Below, piece by piece: positions 54,447 through 63,947 of a stretch of DNA of 64,000 bases. The notes beneath the pieces were generated by a model. It made no database searches, was not told the DNA's origin, and saw nothing but the letters and a program-made list of their open reading frames with translations. Within the stretch, counting starts at the first letter, position 1; every line of letters begins with the position of its first letter. Position numbers and translations under genes: made by a program. Origin of the DNA: an uncultured Cryomorphaceae bacterium (lineage in GTDB: Bacteria > Bacteroidota > Bacteroidia > Flavobacteriales > Schleiferiaceae); the NCBI GenBank assembly GCA_913049845.1, contig CAJWZE010000002.1, positions 30,896 to 94,895 of the forward strand. The letters are read 5' to 3'.

Positions 54447-56021
54447 ATGATTGAGCGCTTGCGTAACATAGATCCTCTCGATTTAACCGCATTCACCAAC
54501 GGCCTTAAAGAAGAGATCGTAGCACGTGTAACGGATAAGATTTCACACTTGGAGTCCTCCCTTGCTGTCGCGGAATTAACGGTGGCCCTTCATTACCTTT
54601 TGAGTACTCCCAAGGACCTACTGATTTGGGATGTCGGCCATCAAGGCTATGTGCACAAGGCATTAACAGGACGCTTGGACGCACTGAATACACAGCGTAC
54701 CAAAGAAGGTATTAGCGGATTTCTTAAACGTGATGAAAGTCCCTACGACTTTTTCGGCGCAGGACACGCATCAACCTCTTTAAGTGTGCTTACAGGAGCG
54801 TGTATTGCCGATGCAGCAGCAGGCCGTCGTCGCAAGCGCGTTGCGGTGATTGGAGACGGTTCTATGACGGGCGGTCAAAGCTTTGAGGCATTGAATCATT
54901 TAGCCACTACAGCCGGAGATGCATTGGTTATTCTCAACGATAACGACGGCAGTATAGACTCAACTGTTGGTGCACTGCATGAGTACAACAGTTATGGCGG
55001 CTACATCCAAAGTCTAGGGTGGGAATACAGCTATCTCGAAAAGGGCAATGATGTTCTTTCTTTGCTTGAGTCCTTGAAAGCAGTCATAGACCGCGGTGGT
55101 AAGCAACTCCTTCACATTAGAACTTCGAAGCCAAATTTGAGTAAAAGTAAATCCTACGAACCTGGGACCACCTTTCAATGGTGGGCTGCTGAGCAGATGA
55201 AGAAGATTTTAAAGTCAAACCAGCAACTACGTGTGTTTTCTCCTGCAATGTTTGCTAGTAGCGGCTTTGGTCCACTACGCGATGAATTTCCGGAGCAGTT
55301 TATCGATACAGGTATCAACGAACCTCACACAGCAACTGCTGCGGCAGGTATGGCTGCGTCAGGTGGGCGTGCATGGGTACATATTTACAGTACCTTCTTA
55401 CAACGCGCGATGGACCAAGTCATTCATGATATAGCACTTCAAAACTTGCCTGTAATTTTCTTGGTTGATAGAGCGGGTCTGGTCGGCGCTGATGGTCCTA
55501 CTCATCACGGTGTCTTCGATGCTGGTTTTTTAGCTGACGTACCTAACACCACAATATGGAATCCCAGAAATGGAGATGAACTACAGGCTATGATGGTGGA
55601 AGCAGCTTCCATCCAAGATTCTTTGGAAGGCCCGTTGTTCATTCGTTATCCGAAAGCGAAAACTGCTTGTGGTACGCCTGAGAAATTTGAGCCAATGAAG
55701 TGGATGTCACAAAAAGAATCAAACTCATTATTGCTCTCTACGGGTGCTCTTTCTTCCCATGTAGAATCTGGTGTTTTTGATCATCTACATTTAGGTCAGG
55801 TCAAACCACTACCAGAGAATTTACCACAGTTGTTGAAAGACTATTCAAACGTTTTAGTCGTTGAGGAAAGCATTGGAAACGGAGGCCTCTTTGGAGGATT
55901 AGCAGGCCTTGTTGCAGATAAAGACCTCGAAGTAAAATTGGTCAAGAGGAAGATTTCTGACGAATTCACGAACCACGGTAACAGGCATGAGTTACTAAAG
56001 GAGTTGGGGCTTATCCCTTAA
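54447..56021 (+). CDS. Short 1-deoxy-D-xylulose-5-phosphate synthase-like enzyme
   Basis: 524 residues; typical DXS has about 580-640. The thiamine-diphosphate motif GDGSMTGG...LNDND (about residues 136-166) and GHASTS are intact, as are the His in SHLESSLAVAELTVALH, the Glu in GINEPHTATAAAG, the Arg of STFLQRAMDQVIHDI and the Asp/His in DRAGLVGADGPTHHGVFD. The segment after the first domain is compressed (HIRTSKPNLSKSKSYEPGTTFQWW in place of the usual KGKGY region). It would condense pyruvate and glyceraldehyde-3-phosphate in the MEP pathway; a related transketolase-like activity cannot be excluded. No other MEP gene is nearby. Confidence 0.85.
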   Translation: MIERLRNIDPLDLTAFTNGLKEEIVARVTDKISHLESSLAVAELTVALHYLLSTPKDLLIWDVGHQGYVHKALTGRLDALNTQRTKEGISGFLKRDESPYDFFGAGHASTSLSVLTGACIADAAAGRRRKRVAVIGDGSMTGGQSFEALNHLATTAGDALVILNDNDGSIDSTVGALHEYNSYGGYIQSLGWEYSYLEKGNDVLSLLESLKAVIDRGGKQLLHIRTSKPNLSKSKSYEPGTTFQWWAAEQMKKILKSNQQLRVFSPAMFASSGFGPLRDEFPEQFIDTGINEPHTATAAAGMAASGGRAWVHIYSTFLQRAMDQVIHDIALQNLPVIFLVDRAGLVGADGPTHHGVFDAGFLADVPNTTIWNPRNGDELQAMMVEAASIQDSLEGPLFIRYPKAKTACGTPEKFEPMKWMSQKESNSLLLSTGALSSHVESGVFDHLHLGQVKPLPENLPQLLKDYSNVLVVEESIGNGGLFGGLAGLVADKDLEVKLVKRKISDEFTNHGNRHELLKELGLIP

Positions 56022-56044
56022 AGCTCTGGTCCCTCACCTTTACT

Positions 56045-56581
56045 ATGAAAAAACTATCCTTATTGCTTGTTGCGCTTTTTGTTGTAAGCACTAATGCCCA
56101 GACCAAATCATTTGCACTGTCATCAAAAGCCACCTTCGAGGTTGGAAATCTTGTCTTTAATACTGTTGAAGGAACTATCGCCGGGGCGCGAGGTACTGCA
56201 GAATACGATGAGGGTATTCTGGTGGCCATTATTGGAACGTTGGATGCAAACTCGATTAAAAGCGGAAATAACACTCGCGATTACCACTTGAAGGACAAGG
56301 AAGAATTTTTCAATACAAAGGCAACGCCTAGAATTGACTTCACCGCCAAAGAAGTCGTATTTGTTGGAAAATCCTCAGGGGTAACCACCTATAAACTCAG
56401 AGGCTCCCTTACCTTGCGGGGAGTATCGAATGATATTGAGATTGAAGTAGAGGAAACTTCAGCCGGTCATTTGGTAAGCACCTTTACCGTGAATCGAGAC
56501 CTTTGGGGTCTAGGCGATGGCTGGTCCAAAATAATAATTGCGCGAGACATCAAGGTAAGGGTGGATATCCACCTAGAATGA
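56045..56581 (+). CDS. YceI family protein, exported
   Basis: 178 residues with a signal peptide (KKLSLLLVALFVVSTNAQ) and a YceI-type lipocalin-like barrel: ending DHYLK-type region (DYHLKDKEEFFNTKATPRIDF, in part), then KLRGSLTLRGVSNDIEIEV. YceI proteins bind isoprenoid or other hydrophobic molecules in the periplasm. Its position just after a DXS-like isoprenoid enzyme is suggestive but may be chance. Confidence 0.86.
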   Translation: MKKLSLLLVALFVVSTNAQTKSFALSSKATFEVGNLVFNTVEGTIAGARGTAEYDEGILVAIIGTLDANSIKSGNNTRDYHLKDKEEFFNTKATPRIDFTAKEVVFVGKSSGVTTYKLRGSLTLRGVSNDIEIEVEETSAGHLVSTFTVNRDLWGLGDGWSKIIIARDIKVRVDIHLE

Positions 56582-56585
56582 ATAA

Positions 56586-57941
56586 ATGAAGAAATTCACC
56601 GACTTTGGTCTGAACGATACGCTTTTAGATGCCCTGTTCTACATGAACTTTGAAGAGGCTACGGAGATTCAAGAGAAGGCCATTCCCACAATATTAGAAG
56701 GTAAAGATTTGATTGGTTGTGCCCAGACGGGTACAGGAAAAACTGCAGCCTTTGTTTTGCCTACGTTGAATCAAGTTGCAGAAGAAGAAAGCGACGGCGT
56801 TCAGGTCCTTATTTTATGTCCAACTCGTGAGTTGGCCATCCAGATAGAACAACAGATCCAGGGCATTGCCTACTTTACAAACGCCTCTTGTTATGCGGTA
56901 TACGGGGGCGGTGACGGCGTAAGCTGGGAAGGCGAGGCTGATGCACTTAAAGGTGGTGCAGATATAATTGTAGCTACACCAGGACGACTCCTTGCACATA
57001 TCGCTCGTGGGTATGTGAAGTTCAACACGGTCAAACACCTTATTTTGGACGAGGCGGACCGAATGCTTGATATTGGTTTCTTCGACGATATTATAAAAAT
57101 CATAAAGCAGCTTCCTGAGGAGCGTCAAAGTTTGATGTTTTCTGCTACTATGGCCCCTAAAATTCGTCAGCTCGCTAAGCAAATCCTCAATAATCCCGAG
57201 GAGATTTCCGTGGCCATTTCAAAACCTGCTGAGGGGGTGACGCAAAAGGTCATTATGGCGCACGAAGAGCAAAAGGTGAGGCTTGTTCAGCACGTTTTAG
57301 GCGACAAAGACGATTTTAATTCCATCATTATTTTCTGTTCTACCAAGAAGAAGGTTGAAAATCTTGCCCGTAAGCTAAAGCAGAAGGGATACGCTTGTCA
57401 AGGTATTAGTTCTGATTACGAACAGGATGCGCGTGAAGAAACGTTGAGGAACTTTAGAAGCGGAAAAACACGTATTATGGTTGCAACTGATGTAATGTCC
57501 CGAGGTATAGATATTAAGGGTATTGACCTTGTAGTCAATTACGATGTTCCCGGAGATGCGGAGGATTATGTTCACCGCATTGGTCGGACGGCTCGTGCTA
57601 AAAGAGAAGGAATGGCCCTGACATTGGTTTGTCCGGACGACATATTTAAGTTCTCCAAGATTGAGCGATTGATTGATAGGGAATTGGATAAAGAGCAGCC
57701 ACCAAAGCACCTTGGAGAAGGTCCATTATGGCATTCTCCAGATCGAAAGGGTAAAGGACGTAAAAATTCAAACTCTAAGAATAAACCGAACAGGGAAAAA
57801 TCACGCAACGACAAACCCCTTGGCGATCGTGAATACCGTAAACCAAGACAGGACAGAAAGAAAGAAAAGTCGAAAAACAGACTTTTGTATGAGGCATTAC
57901 CTAACCCCAAAACAGCGTCCCAAATAGAGGCTGCTGAATAA
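56586..57941 (+). CDS. DEAD-box RNA helicase with basic C-terminal tail
   Basis: 451 residues with all helicase motifs: Q motif region FTDFGLNDTLLDALFYMNF, AQTGTGKTAAF, PTRELA, TPGRL, DEADRML, SAT, and HRIGRTARA. The last 80 residues are a Lys/Arg/Asn-rich tail (from about residue 370), usual in RhlE-like proteins. It unwinds RNA, for example in ribosome assembly or mRNA decay. It begins 4 bp after the YceI gene. Confidence 0.95.
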   Translation: MKKFTDFGLNDTLLDALFYMNFEEATEIQEKAIPTILEGKDLIGCAQTGTGKTAAFVLPTLNQVAEEESDGVQVLILCPTRELAIQIEQQIQGIAYFTNASCYAVYGGGDGVSWEGEADALKGGADIIVATPGRLLAHIARGYVKFNTVKHLILDEADRMLDIGFFDDIIKIIKQLPEERQSLMFSATMAPKIRQLAKQILNNPEEISVAISKPAEGVTQKVIMAHEEQKVRLVQHVLGDKDDFNSIIIFCSTKKKVENLARKLKQKGYACQGISSDYEQDAREETLRNFRSGKTRIMVATDVMSRGIDIKGIDLVVNYDVPGDAEDYVHRIGRTARAKREGMALTLVCPDDIFKFSKIERLIDRELDKEQPPKHLGEGPLWHSPDRKGKGRKNSNSKNKPNREKSRNDKPLGDREYRKPRQDRKKEKSKNRLLYEALPNPKTASQIEAAE

Positions 57942-58148
57942 TTAACATCATTCAAGGGGTGCTTACCGCAGGGGAAAGCAGTATTCGGTTTGGTTGATCG
58001 AAAAAAGTTTTTATGAATTGAGTGCGTTTTTTAGAAAACCTTCGCACAGTTCATTCCGCTATGTTAAAGGTCATATCTTGAGGAATTTCTTAACGAGCTT
58101 TCAAATAAAGTACAAATCTTCCTTGGCTCGAACTAATTAGCATACCGA
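57942..58148 (+). other. Non-coding region between the two helicase genes
   Basis: About 207 bp with no convincing gene, tRNA, or terminator hairpin. Sequence near 58126 (TTGGCTCGAACTAATTAGCATACCG, given in part) precedes the second helicase ATG; I see no clear TAnnTTTG box. Confidence 0.4.
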
Positions 58149-59486
58149 ATGAGCGCTGAAAAATTGTCTAGAAAGGAACTGCTTGAATCATTCCTGGAAA
58201 AGTTCAACATTTCCACCTTAAACCCTATGCAGGTTGAGGCAAGGAAAGCTATCTACAATGGTAACGACGTGGTATTGTTGTCTCCCACAGGAAGCGGCAA
58301 AACGCTTGCGTTTTTATTACCGCTCATAGAACGCTTAAATCACAAAGTTGACGGTATTCAAGCGATTATTTTAGTTCCTTCAAGAGAATTGGCTATGCAG
58401 ATCGAGCAGGTAGCTCGCCAATTAGGATCAGGATTTAAGATCAACGCGGTATATGGCGGCAGGTCTGGTCAAATAGACAAGGCTAATCTTAAAACAAAAC
58501 CGGCGCTACTTGTGGGAACACCGGGTCGAATAGCAGATAGATTCCGTCGTGATAATATGGACTTAAGCTGTGTCAAAACCTTAGTGCTTGACGAATTCGA
58601 CAAATCTCTTGAAGTGGGTTTTGAGCGTGACATGTCAGAAATCTTACGCAGTCTGAAGGCAATTAATCAATGCGTTTTAACCTCTGCAACTGATGCTGTG
58701 GTAATCCCCGAGTTTCTTGGTATTGACAACCCTATTTCTATAGATTATTTGAACCAGCATCGTCCCCAGTTGACAGTCAATACAATTGCCGTTGGAGCAG
58801 GCCAGCGTCTAGGCGCACTTGAAGCATTACTTAAGAGATTGGAAGGTCAGCCAGGTATCATTTTTTGCAATTTTAAAGAGTCGCTTTTCGACGCCAGCGA
58901 CTTCCTCTTTGATCAGAAGATTGAGCATGAGTGTTATTATGGTGGTTTAGATCAAATAGATAGGGAACGAGCTCTTGTTAAGTTTCGGAATGGTACCTGT
59001 CAGTTGCTCCTGGCAACCGATTTAGCTTCACGTGGATTAGACATACCTGAAATCAAGTTTATCATTCATTTAGAGTTACCATATCATTCAAATGAGTTCA
59101 CACACCGTAACGGGCGCACGGCGCGAATGAATGCGAAAGGCGGTGCGTATGTACTGCATAAAAAATCGAAACCACTACCTGAATATATAAAGGCTGTTGA
59201 CCCGCTGAAAGTTGAAATAGCAGAGCTGCCTTTTGAACAGTTAGATGTTCAGAAATGGACCACCTTGCACATTTCTGGTGGAAGAAGGGATAAGATTTCT
59301 AAGGGCGATATTGCCGGCCTTTTTTTTAAAAAAGGAGGTCTGTCGAAAGAGCAACTTGGTATAATCGAACTTCAGCAGAGCTATTCCTACTTATCCGTTT
59401 CAACATCTATCGCTCAAAAAGTTGTGGAGAGAACAAACAATCAGCGTTTAAAAAAGAAGAAGGTGCGCGTTACTATGGTACCCTAA
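58149..59486 (+). CDS. DEAD-box RNA helicase, DbpA-like
   Basis: 445 residues, distinct from the preceding helicase. Motif I is PTGSGKTLAF, Ia PSRELAMQ, Ib TPGRIADR, motif III TSAT, motif V ATDLASRGLDIPEI, motif VI HRNGRTAR. Motif II reads DEFDKSLEVGF, that is DEFD instead of DEAD. The C-terminal 75 residues (GGRRDKISKGDIAGLFFKKG) match the DbpA RNA-binding domain, which targets 23S rRNA hairpins. A role in 50S assembly is likely. Its stop abuts the convergent CotH gene. Confidence 0.92.
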   Translation: MSAEKLSRKELLESFLEKFNISTLNPMQVEARKAIYNGNDVVLLSPTGSGKTLAFLLPLIERLNHKVDGIQAIILVPSRELAMQIEQVARQLGSGFKINAVYGGRSGQIDKANLKTKPALLVGTPGRIADRFRRDNMDLSCVKTLVLDEFDKSLEVGFERDMSEILRSLKAINQCVLTSATDAVVIPEFLGIDNPISIDYLNQHRPQLTVNTIAVGAGQRLGALEALLKRLEGQPGIIFCNFKESLFDASDFLFDQKIEHECYYGGLDQIDRERALVKFRNGTCQLLLATDLASRGLDIPEIKFIIHLELPYHSNEFTHRNGRTARMNAKGGAYVLHKKSKPLPEYIKAVDPLKVEIAELPFEQLDVQKWTTLHISGGRRDKISKGDIAGLFFKKGGLSKEQLGIIELQQSYSYLSVSTSIAQKVVERTNNQRLKKKKVRVTMVP

Positions 59487-62400
59487 TTAGATCCGAATAA
59501 ACCGCTCCGTATAGTCTTTTGTTGGGGTTTCGACACGCAATATGTAGGCGCCTCGTGCAAGGGTGCTGATATCGATAATTTCATTGAATTGACCGATGAA
59601 ATCAGTCCTATTATTCTGCCAAACCTTCTGACCCGAGGTACTGTAAATGCTTAGGTTAATATCGTTCTGCTCTCCTAGTATAAACTGAACGTGCAATTGA
59701 TCTATTGCTGGGTTTGGAAAAAGGAGTAATGAGTACGATTCTCGTGCGACCGTGAATATTTCAGTGGCTATTTCACACGAATCAAAGCGTACAGTAAGCG
59801 TGTAATTACCGTTGGTAGGGTTATAGAGAACGCTATCTTCAGAGATGTTAGTACCGTCCAAGCTCCAATTGTAGAATACACCGCTAACTTCCTCAGAAAT
59901 TTCGCTACGCAATAGGTTTCCGTCAGCTACAATATCTACATCAATGACTGCAGAACAGGAATCGAAGTTTGCCGTCAATTCTGTATTTATATTCATAAGA
60001 ACTTGTATCGAATCCTCTTCTTCATTTTGATAATTTCCGTTGTTTGAGGTCCAATGCGAAAAAACGTACCCGAAGTTGGGCGTAGCTTTAGCGGTGATTG
60101 GACAGCCACCGTGATAAACACCTTCCCAGGGTAGTTCTGGTATTATGCTATTTAGCTTAATTACTCCTGCATCTTCAGGATAGGCGTCCAAATCAATGTC
60201 TCTTTGTCCGTATAGCGAAAAGCTCTGATTGATATGCTGTCTTGCAGTTGATATTCTGCTCGCATTGTAGGATTTAATAGAATTCACAGCATTCGACCAT
60301 GAGGTAAATGAATATGGCCCCATTTGACTGCTCCAGTTCGAAATGTGGTCTGGAATAGCTGGCGCTAATTCGGCTTTCAGCTCGTCTGTGGTGGCATTAA
60401 AGTTGGCCGTTTGAAACGTGGTATTAATCAAATCGTTATATCGATTGGTGAATCGACACATAAAATCGTCATTCTCTAGAACGTGATCAAATAATTCGGA
60501 ATGGTCGTTTGGTGAGGTCGGGTTTCGCGCTCGATCAATATAATTTTGGTAAATATTTCCGCCGTAAAGTCCGAAGGCAAAATCAGTATCATACATCATA
60601 TAGCGCCAAGTCGCATCAAGGGTGTCTTGCCTCCACAACTTGACGTTGTTCAACCCCCAATCTATGCCTAGCCAGTCTCTATTCTGTATGTAGGTCTGGA
60701 AAACGAAATAGTCGATGTAATTGTATATATCGAACCTCGAGCTGAATACTTCTAAAAAGTTGTCCGAAGAAGTGCTTGTATTCATGATGATGTCATAGGA
60801 CTCCGAAAAGTGTGCCGGTGAACCAACCAAGGAACCGTCTCTATTTATTAGTTGTACCTCATCACTAGGCACGCCATGGTTGCTTTCAACATAATGTTCA
60901 TCTAATTTTTCTCTTATCCCGTACAAACCCCAGTACGAACCATTTAAGTATACGATACAGGGTTGGTAGCCCATTCGATCTATTTCGGTTCCCTGCGCTA
61001 ATCTACTCATAATGGCATCTTGTAGTCGATCTGAAAGTCCGTGCTGACCCCCGTTACGGAGGTTGAAGTTGTTATAGCTCGTAATGTGCGGTTTACGCTT
61101 TATTAAAGTGTGTTTAATCTCCCCAGTATAAATGGATTTGGCATCCACTCTAAAAGATTTTTGCGGCTCCGCCCGCGACCATCCACCGTGAATTTCAAGA
61201 TCGAATTCTGCCTCGAACTGTTTGGTCTGCGTACCGTCGAAAAACTCCATTCTCGACTTTCTTGACCATGGTTGCCAGAAGTTACTTCCGAAATATGGGT
61301 AACTCGTACTTGCATTGGGTCCCATTACGTAAATTCCCGTATACCAATTCCACAAGTGGTCCTCATCTGTGATGATTGAAACTACAGGTAAATCGTGGCT
61401 GTTTTCATTAATAATGTAAGTTCTATCCACAGTAGGACTTGGCAAGGCAGTTCCATTATTGTCAAAAGAACGTACACTTAGCACACTAGACTCATTAATG
61501 TATATAGTTCCGTTGACCACATTGTCAAGTTGGTCTGGTACATCCCCGTTCGTGGTATAATGCGATGTTGCATTTTGCGCAGTAACTACTGTTACTGGGT
61601 TTGCTGCGGAATACCAACCTGAGGCTAGATTGATCTGAGGCGCAGGCACAACCCCTGTGTAGCATGTACTTTGGTTATTCGAGGCGTTGGGCGTGGGAGA
61701 ATTAAACAAACACCAGGCTCCTACACCATCTGGTGTACGGCCCCTACTTATCGTATTTTTGATAGCACTAGATATGTATGCACTGTCAATAATGTTTTCG
61801 CTGGTATCGCTGATTATCACAGTCTCTCCACGCGACAGCTTGAAATCCGCATGTGGCAGGACCATTGGTGGAATGATCCATTGGGGTAGACCTTGGTAAT
61901 TGTATGTCGTTGAAGCAATCCCTGCTGAAAGGAAAAAATTCCCGGTCATATCGGATGAATTACCCGTTGCATTGTGCACACGAACCGCTAGGACATTAGT
62001 TCCAGCTTTCAATAGGTCATTCGACTCTTCCGTGTCAAACAGCACGTGTTCAGGAATACCTCCCAAATACATTACCGCTTCGTGTTGTCCCTGAGTGAAC
62101 TCATTGTAGGCAGGTTGTCCGCTTAAATTGGAAGAACGCATGATTTCAATACCATTCAAATAGGCGATAAACCCGTCGTCATAATCCGCATGAAAAAGTA
62201 GGTTGGTGACCTCACTCAAATCATTAATTACAAATTCATGACGCATTAAAACGGATGGAGTAGCACCAATGATCGTATTGTCATCATTGTCTCCATAACC
62301 TACACCTCCTTGACCTGAAGACCAATTTTGATCATTGTATCCATTTTGATTCCAATTCCCATAGTTTGCTGGCGGCGTATTCCCGCTCCAATACTTCCAT

Positions 62401-62741
62401 ATATTTTCAGCTTTAACGATAGATTCCCAATGATGAGGAACCTTAAAATTCTCACGCCCTGATGCACAAATTGTAATTAATTGTTGACTTGCCAGCTCTA
62501 AAGCAGGAAATATCCACTTGTCTAGATTATTTGGATTATCGCTGAGGTAGAACCCGTCTAGGTTAACCGTGGCATTCGAATAGTTGTAGACTTCAACCCA
62601 ATCCACATCTTCTCCGTTCTCGTCCGTAAAACCACGCTGAGAATTAAACTCATTGATTGCTATCTGTCCGTGCATCAACGATGTAGATACAATGCTAATC
62701 AACAAGGCTATTAATCTGAATGAATTGTGTTTGGTCACCAT
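59487..62741 (-). CDS. Secreted multidomain protein with lamin-tail and CotH-kinase domains and T9SS type A sorting signal
   Basis: 1084 residues with signal peptide (LIALLISIVSTSLMHGQ). Domain order: lamin-tail domain (AINEFNSQRG...GEDVDWVEVYN, about residues 27-115), a beta-sandwich region, a chitobiase-like repeat (about residues 370-440: SHYTTNGDVPDQLDN...SVLSVRSFDNNG), CotH-type kinase domain (about residues 450-800, with NGSYWGLYGIREKLDEHY and MMYDTDFAFGL), an InlB-like repeat (ITAKATPNFGYVFSHWTSN) and a C-terminal type A sorting domain (PNPAIDQLHVQF...GQKVW...ARGAYILRV). CotH proteins are atypical extracellular kinases. The substrate is unknown. Confidence 0.93.
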   Translation of the reverse strand: MVTKHNSFRLIALLISIVSTSLMHGQIAINEFNSQRGFTDENGEDVDWVEVYNYSNATVNLDGFYLSDNPNNLDKWIFPALELASQQLITICASGRENFKVPHHWESIVKAENIWKYWSGNTPPANYGNWNQNGYNDQNWSSGQGGVGYGDNDDNTIIGATPSVLMRHEFVINDLSEVTNLLFHADYDDGFIAYLNGIEIMRSSNLSGQPAYNEFTQGQHEAVMYLGGIPEHVLFDTEESNDLLKAGTNVLAVRVHNATGNSSDMTGNFFLSAGIASTTYNYQGLPQWIIPPMVLPHADFKLSRGETVIISDTSENIIDSAYISSAIKNTISRGRTPDGVGAWCLFNSPTPNASNNQSTCYTGVVPAPQINLASGWYSAANPVTVVTAQNATSHYTTNGDVPDQLDNVVNGTIYINESSVLSVRSFDNNGTALPSPTVDRTYIINENSHDLPVVSIITDEDHLWNWYTGIYVMGPNASTSYPYFGSNFWQPWSRKSRMEFFDGTQTKQFEAEFDLEIHGGWSRAEPQKSFRVDAKSIYTGEIKHTLIKRKPHITSYNNFNLRNGGQHGLSDRLQDAIMSRLAQGTEIDRMGYQPCIVYLNGSYWGLYGIREKLDEHYVESNHGVPSDEVQLINRDGSLVGSPAHFSESYDIIMNTSTSSDNFLEVFSSRFDIYNYIDYFVFQTYIQNRDWLGIDWGLNNVKLWRQDTLDATWRYMMYDTDFAFGLYGGNIYQNYIDRARNPTSPNDHSELFDHVLENDDFMCRFTNRYNDLINTTFQTANFNATTDELKAELAPAIPDHISNWSSQMGPYSFTSWSNAVNSIKSYNASRISTARQHINQSFSLYGQRDIDLDAYPEDAGVIKLNSIIPELPWEGVYHGGCPITAKATPNFGYVFSHWTSNNGNYQNEEEDSIQVLMNINTELTANFDSCSAVIDVDIVADGNLLRSEISEEVSGVFYNWSLDGTNISEDSVLYNPTNGNYTLTVRFDSCEIATEIFTVARESYSLLLFPNPAIDQLHVQFILGEQNDINLSIYSTSGQKVWQNNRTDFIGQFNEIIDISTLARGAYILRVETPTKDYTERFIRI

Positions 62742-62888
62742 TATCCGCTAATTTAATGGTGATTGCACAAACGCCGTGCCTAATTGTCATCTTTAATCTG
62801 ATGTAATTTGAATGTATTCGAAGATTATATTGGTGCGTCTTTAAATAATACGGGGATGAAGCTCACGGACTTTCCGACCATATTTATA

Positions 62889-63308
62889 TTAATCAAGACG
62901 ACTTGTTGCCAAGTTCTCTTCGTACTTTTCTAGTATCATCCTGGAATGATCACTACCGTCGTAATCTGAAATAGACAATAAGGCATATTCTGGATCATTT
63001 TCATTGTTTTCATCCAGACAAATTTGAAAGAATGCTCGTTTTTCATAAGAAGTCCCTTTGAACCAGCCGTGCATAGATGATAGTATTTTATACGACCCCA
63101 CAACTGTAAGATCATGAACGGATGCGCAATTAAATACAAGTGCTTTATAATCATTGAGCTTGTCCTTTACCTCTTGAAAAGCTTTTCGCTCTTTTGATGA
63201 TCCTTTTTCACAAGCGTAAAACTTATTGCATAACCAAACGATATCGACAAGCTCAACATTGGAAATGGTAATCAACGGCGCAGTAGAAATGAATTCTTCA
63301 ACAGTCAT
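62889..63308 (-). CDS. Hypothetical protein, small cytoplasmic
   Basis: 139 residues, not recognised. It starts MTVEEFISTAPLITISNVEL, has no signal peptide or membrane helix, and is acidic and helical. Several aromatic and Cys residues (C27, C33, C60, C95) are spread through it. It lies 4 bp after the exported 110-residue gene, so the two are probably one transcript. An alternative start at an internal ATG is possible. Confidence 0.6.
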   Translation of the reverse strand: MTVEEFISTAPLITISNVELVDIVWLCNKFYACEKGSSKERKAFQEVKDKLNDYKALVFNCASVHDLTVVGSYKILSSMHGWFKGTSYEKRAFFQICLDENNENDPEYALLSISDYDGSDHSRMILEKYEENLATSRLD

Positions 63309-63312
63309 GTCT

Positions 63313-63645
63313 CTATTCTACAATAGAATATATAGTTACCCTTCGGAAATACATTCTATTGGTTCTTTTATTTCTTGAAAAGAGGTATTCGTACTGGTTA
63401 TCTGCACGTAATGTAAAGACCAGGTGTTTCTCACTGCGATCTACGTCAATAATTGGGAGTGACTTCAGTTCTTTTACAAGAGCTTCAGCTTGTTTGTCTT
63501 CTACAATCCATGTTATAAATTCTTCTCCATCCTCGGTAAGTACAACCGAAGTTTCATAGGGATAGTTTGCTAATACATTAGGCGGTTGTTGAGCGGTTAT
63601 AAAACAGGAGAATATTAGAGCGATAAATAAGTAGGCTGTTCTCAT
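63313..63645 (-). CDS. Hypothetical exported protein
   Basis: 110 residues, not recognised, with a clear signal peptide (RTAYLFIALIFSCFITAQ). The mature part is about 90 residues and charged (ITWIVEDKQAEALVKELKSLPI; then DVDRSEKHLVFTLRADN), with no domain that I can identify. It is a small secreted or periplasmic protein encoded directly upstream of the cytoplasmic 139-residue gene. Confidence 0.65.
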   Translation of the reverse strand: MRTAYLFIALIFSCFITAQQPPNVLANYPYETSVVLTEDGEEFITWIVEDKQAEALVKELKSLPIIDVDRSEKHLVFTLRADNQYEYLFSRNKRTNRMYFRRVTIYSIVE

Positions 63646-63947
63646 AGTAAATTAAAGTTTGGGGATACTATGACAACGTCGCCATCTCTACTATTAGTAT
63701 GGTTGGCATTGATCTTACCCCTAAACATCAGTTTTAAGTTAATCAATTATAGGTTGCTAATAGTTTACATTTTGAGTGACTGCATTAGTGTAATTTATTG
63801 TGACAGTCTAACTTAATGTGCCATAATGAAACGTCTTCAACCTATATTTGTTAGACATAAGTTTAACCAGACAACCAAATCTGAAAAAGCTGTAAGGAAG
63901 CTATATCAAGGGATACAAACTCCTAACCTATATTTGCCTTTCACGAT
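63646..63947. other. Non-coding region before tRNA-Ala
   Basis: 302 bp without a convincing gene. It holds two copies of an ACCTATATTTG sequence (around 63840-63850 and 63926-63936), each containing a perfect TAnnTTTG box. It appears to be the promoter region of the tRNA and perhaps of a short untranslated transcript. Confidence 0.5.
63929..63936 (+). promoter_or_regulatory. Candidate -7 box for tRNA-Ala
   Basis: TATATTTG matches TAnnTTTG and ends 11 bp before the first base of the tRNA. A second identical box is at 63843-63850. No -33 TTG at the normal spacing was seen. Confidence 0.5.
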
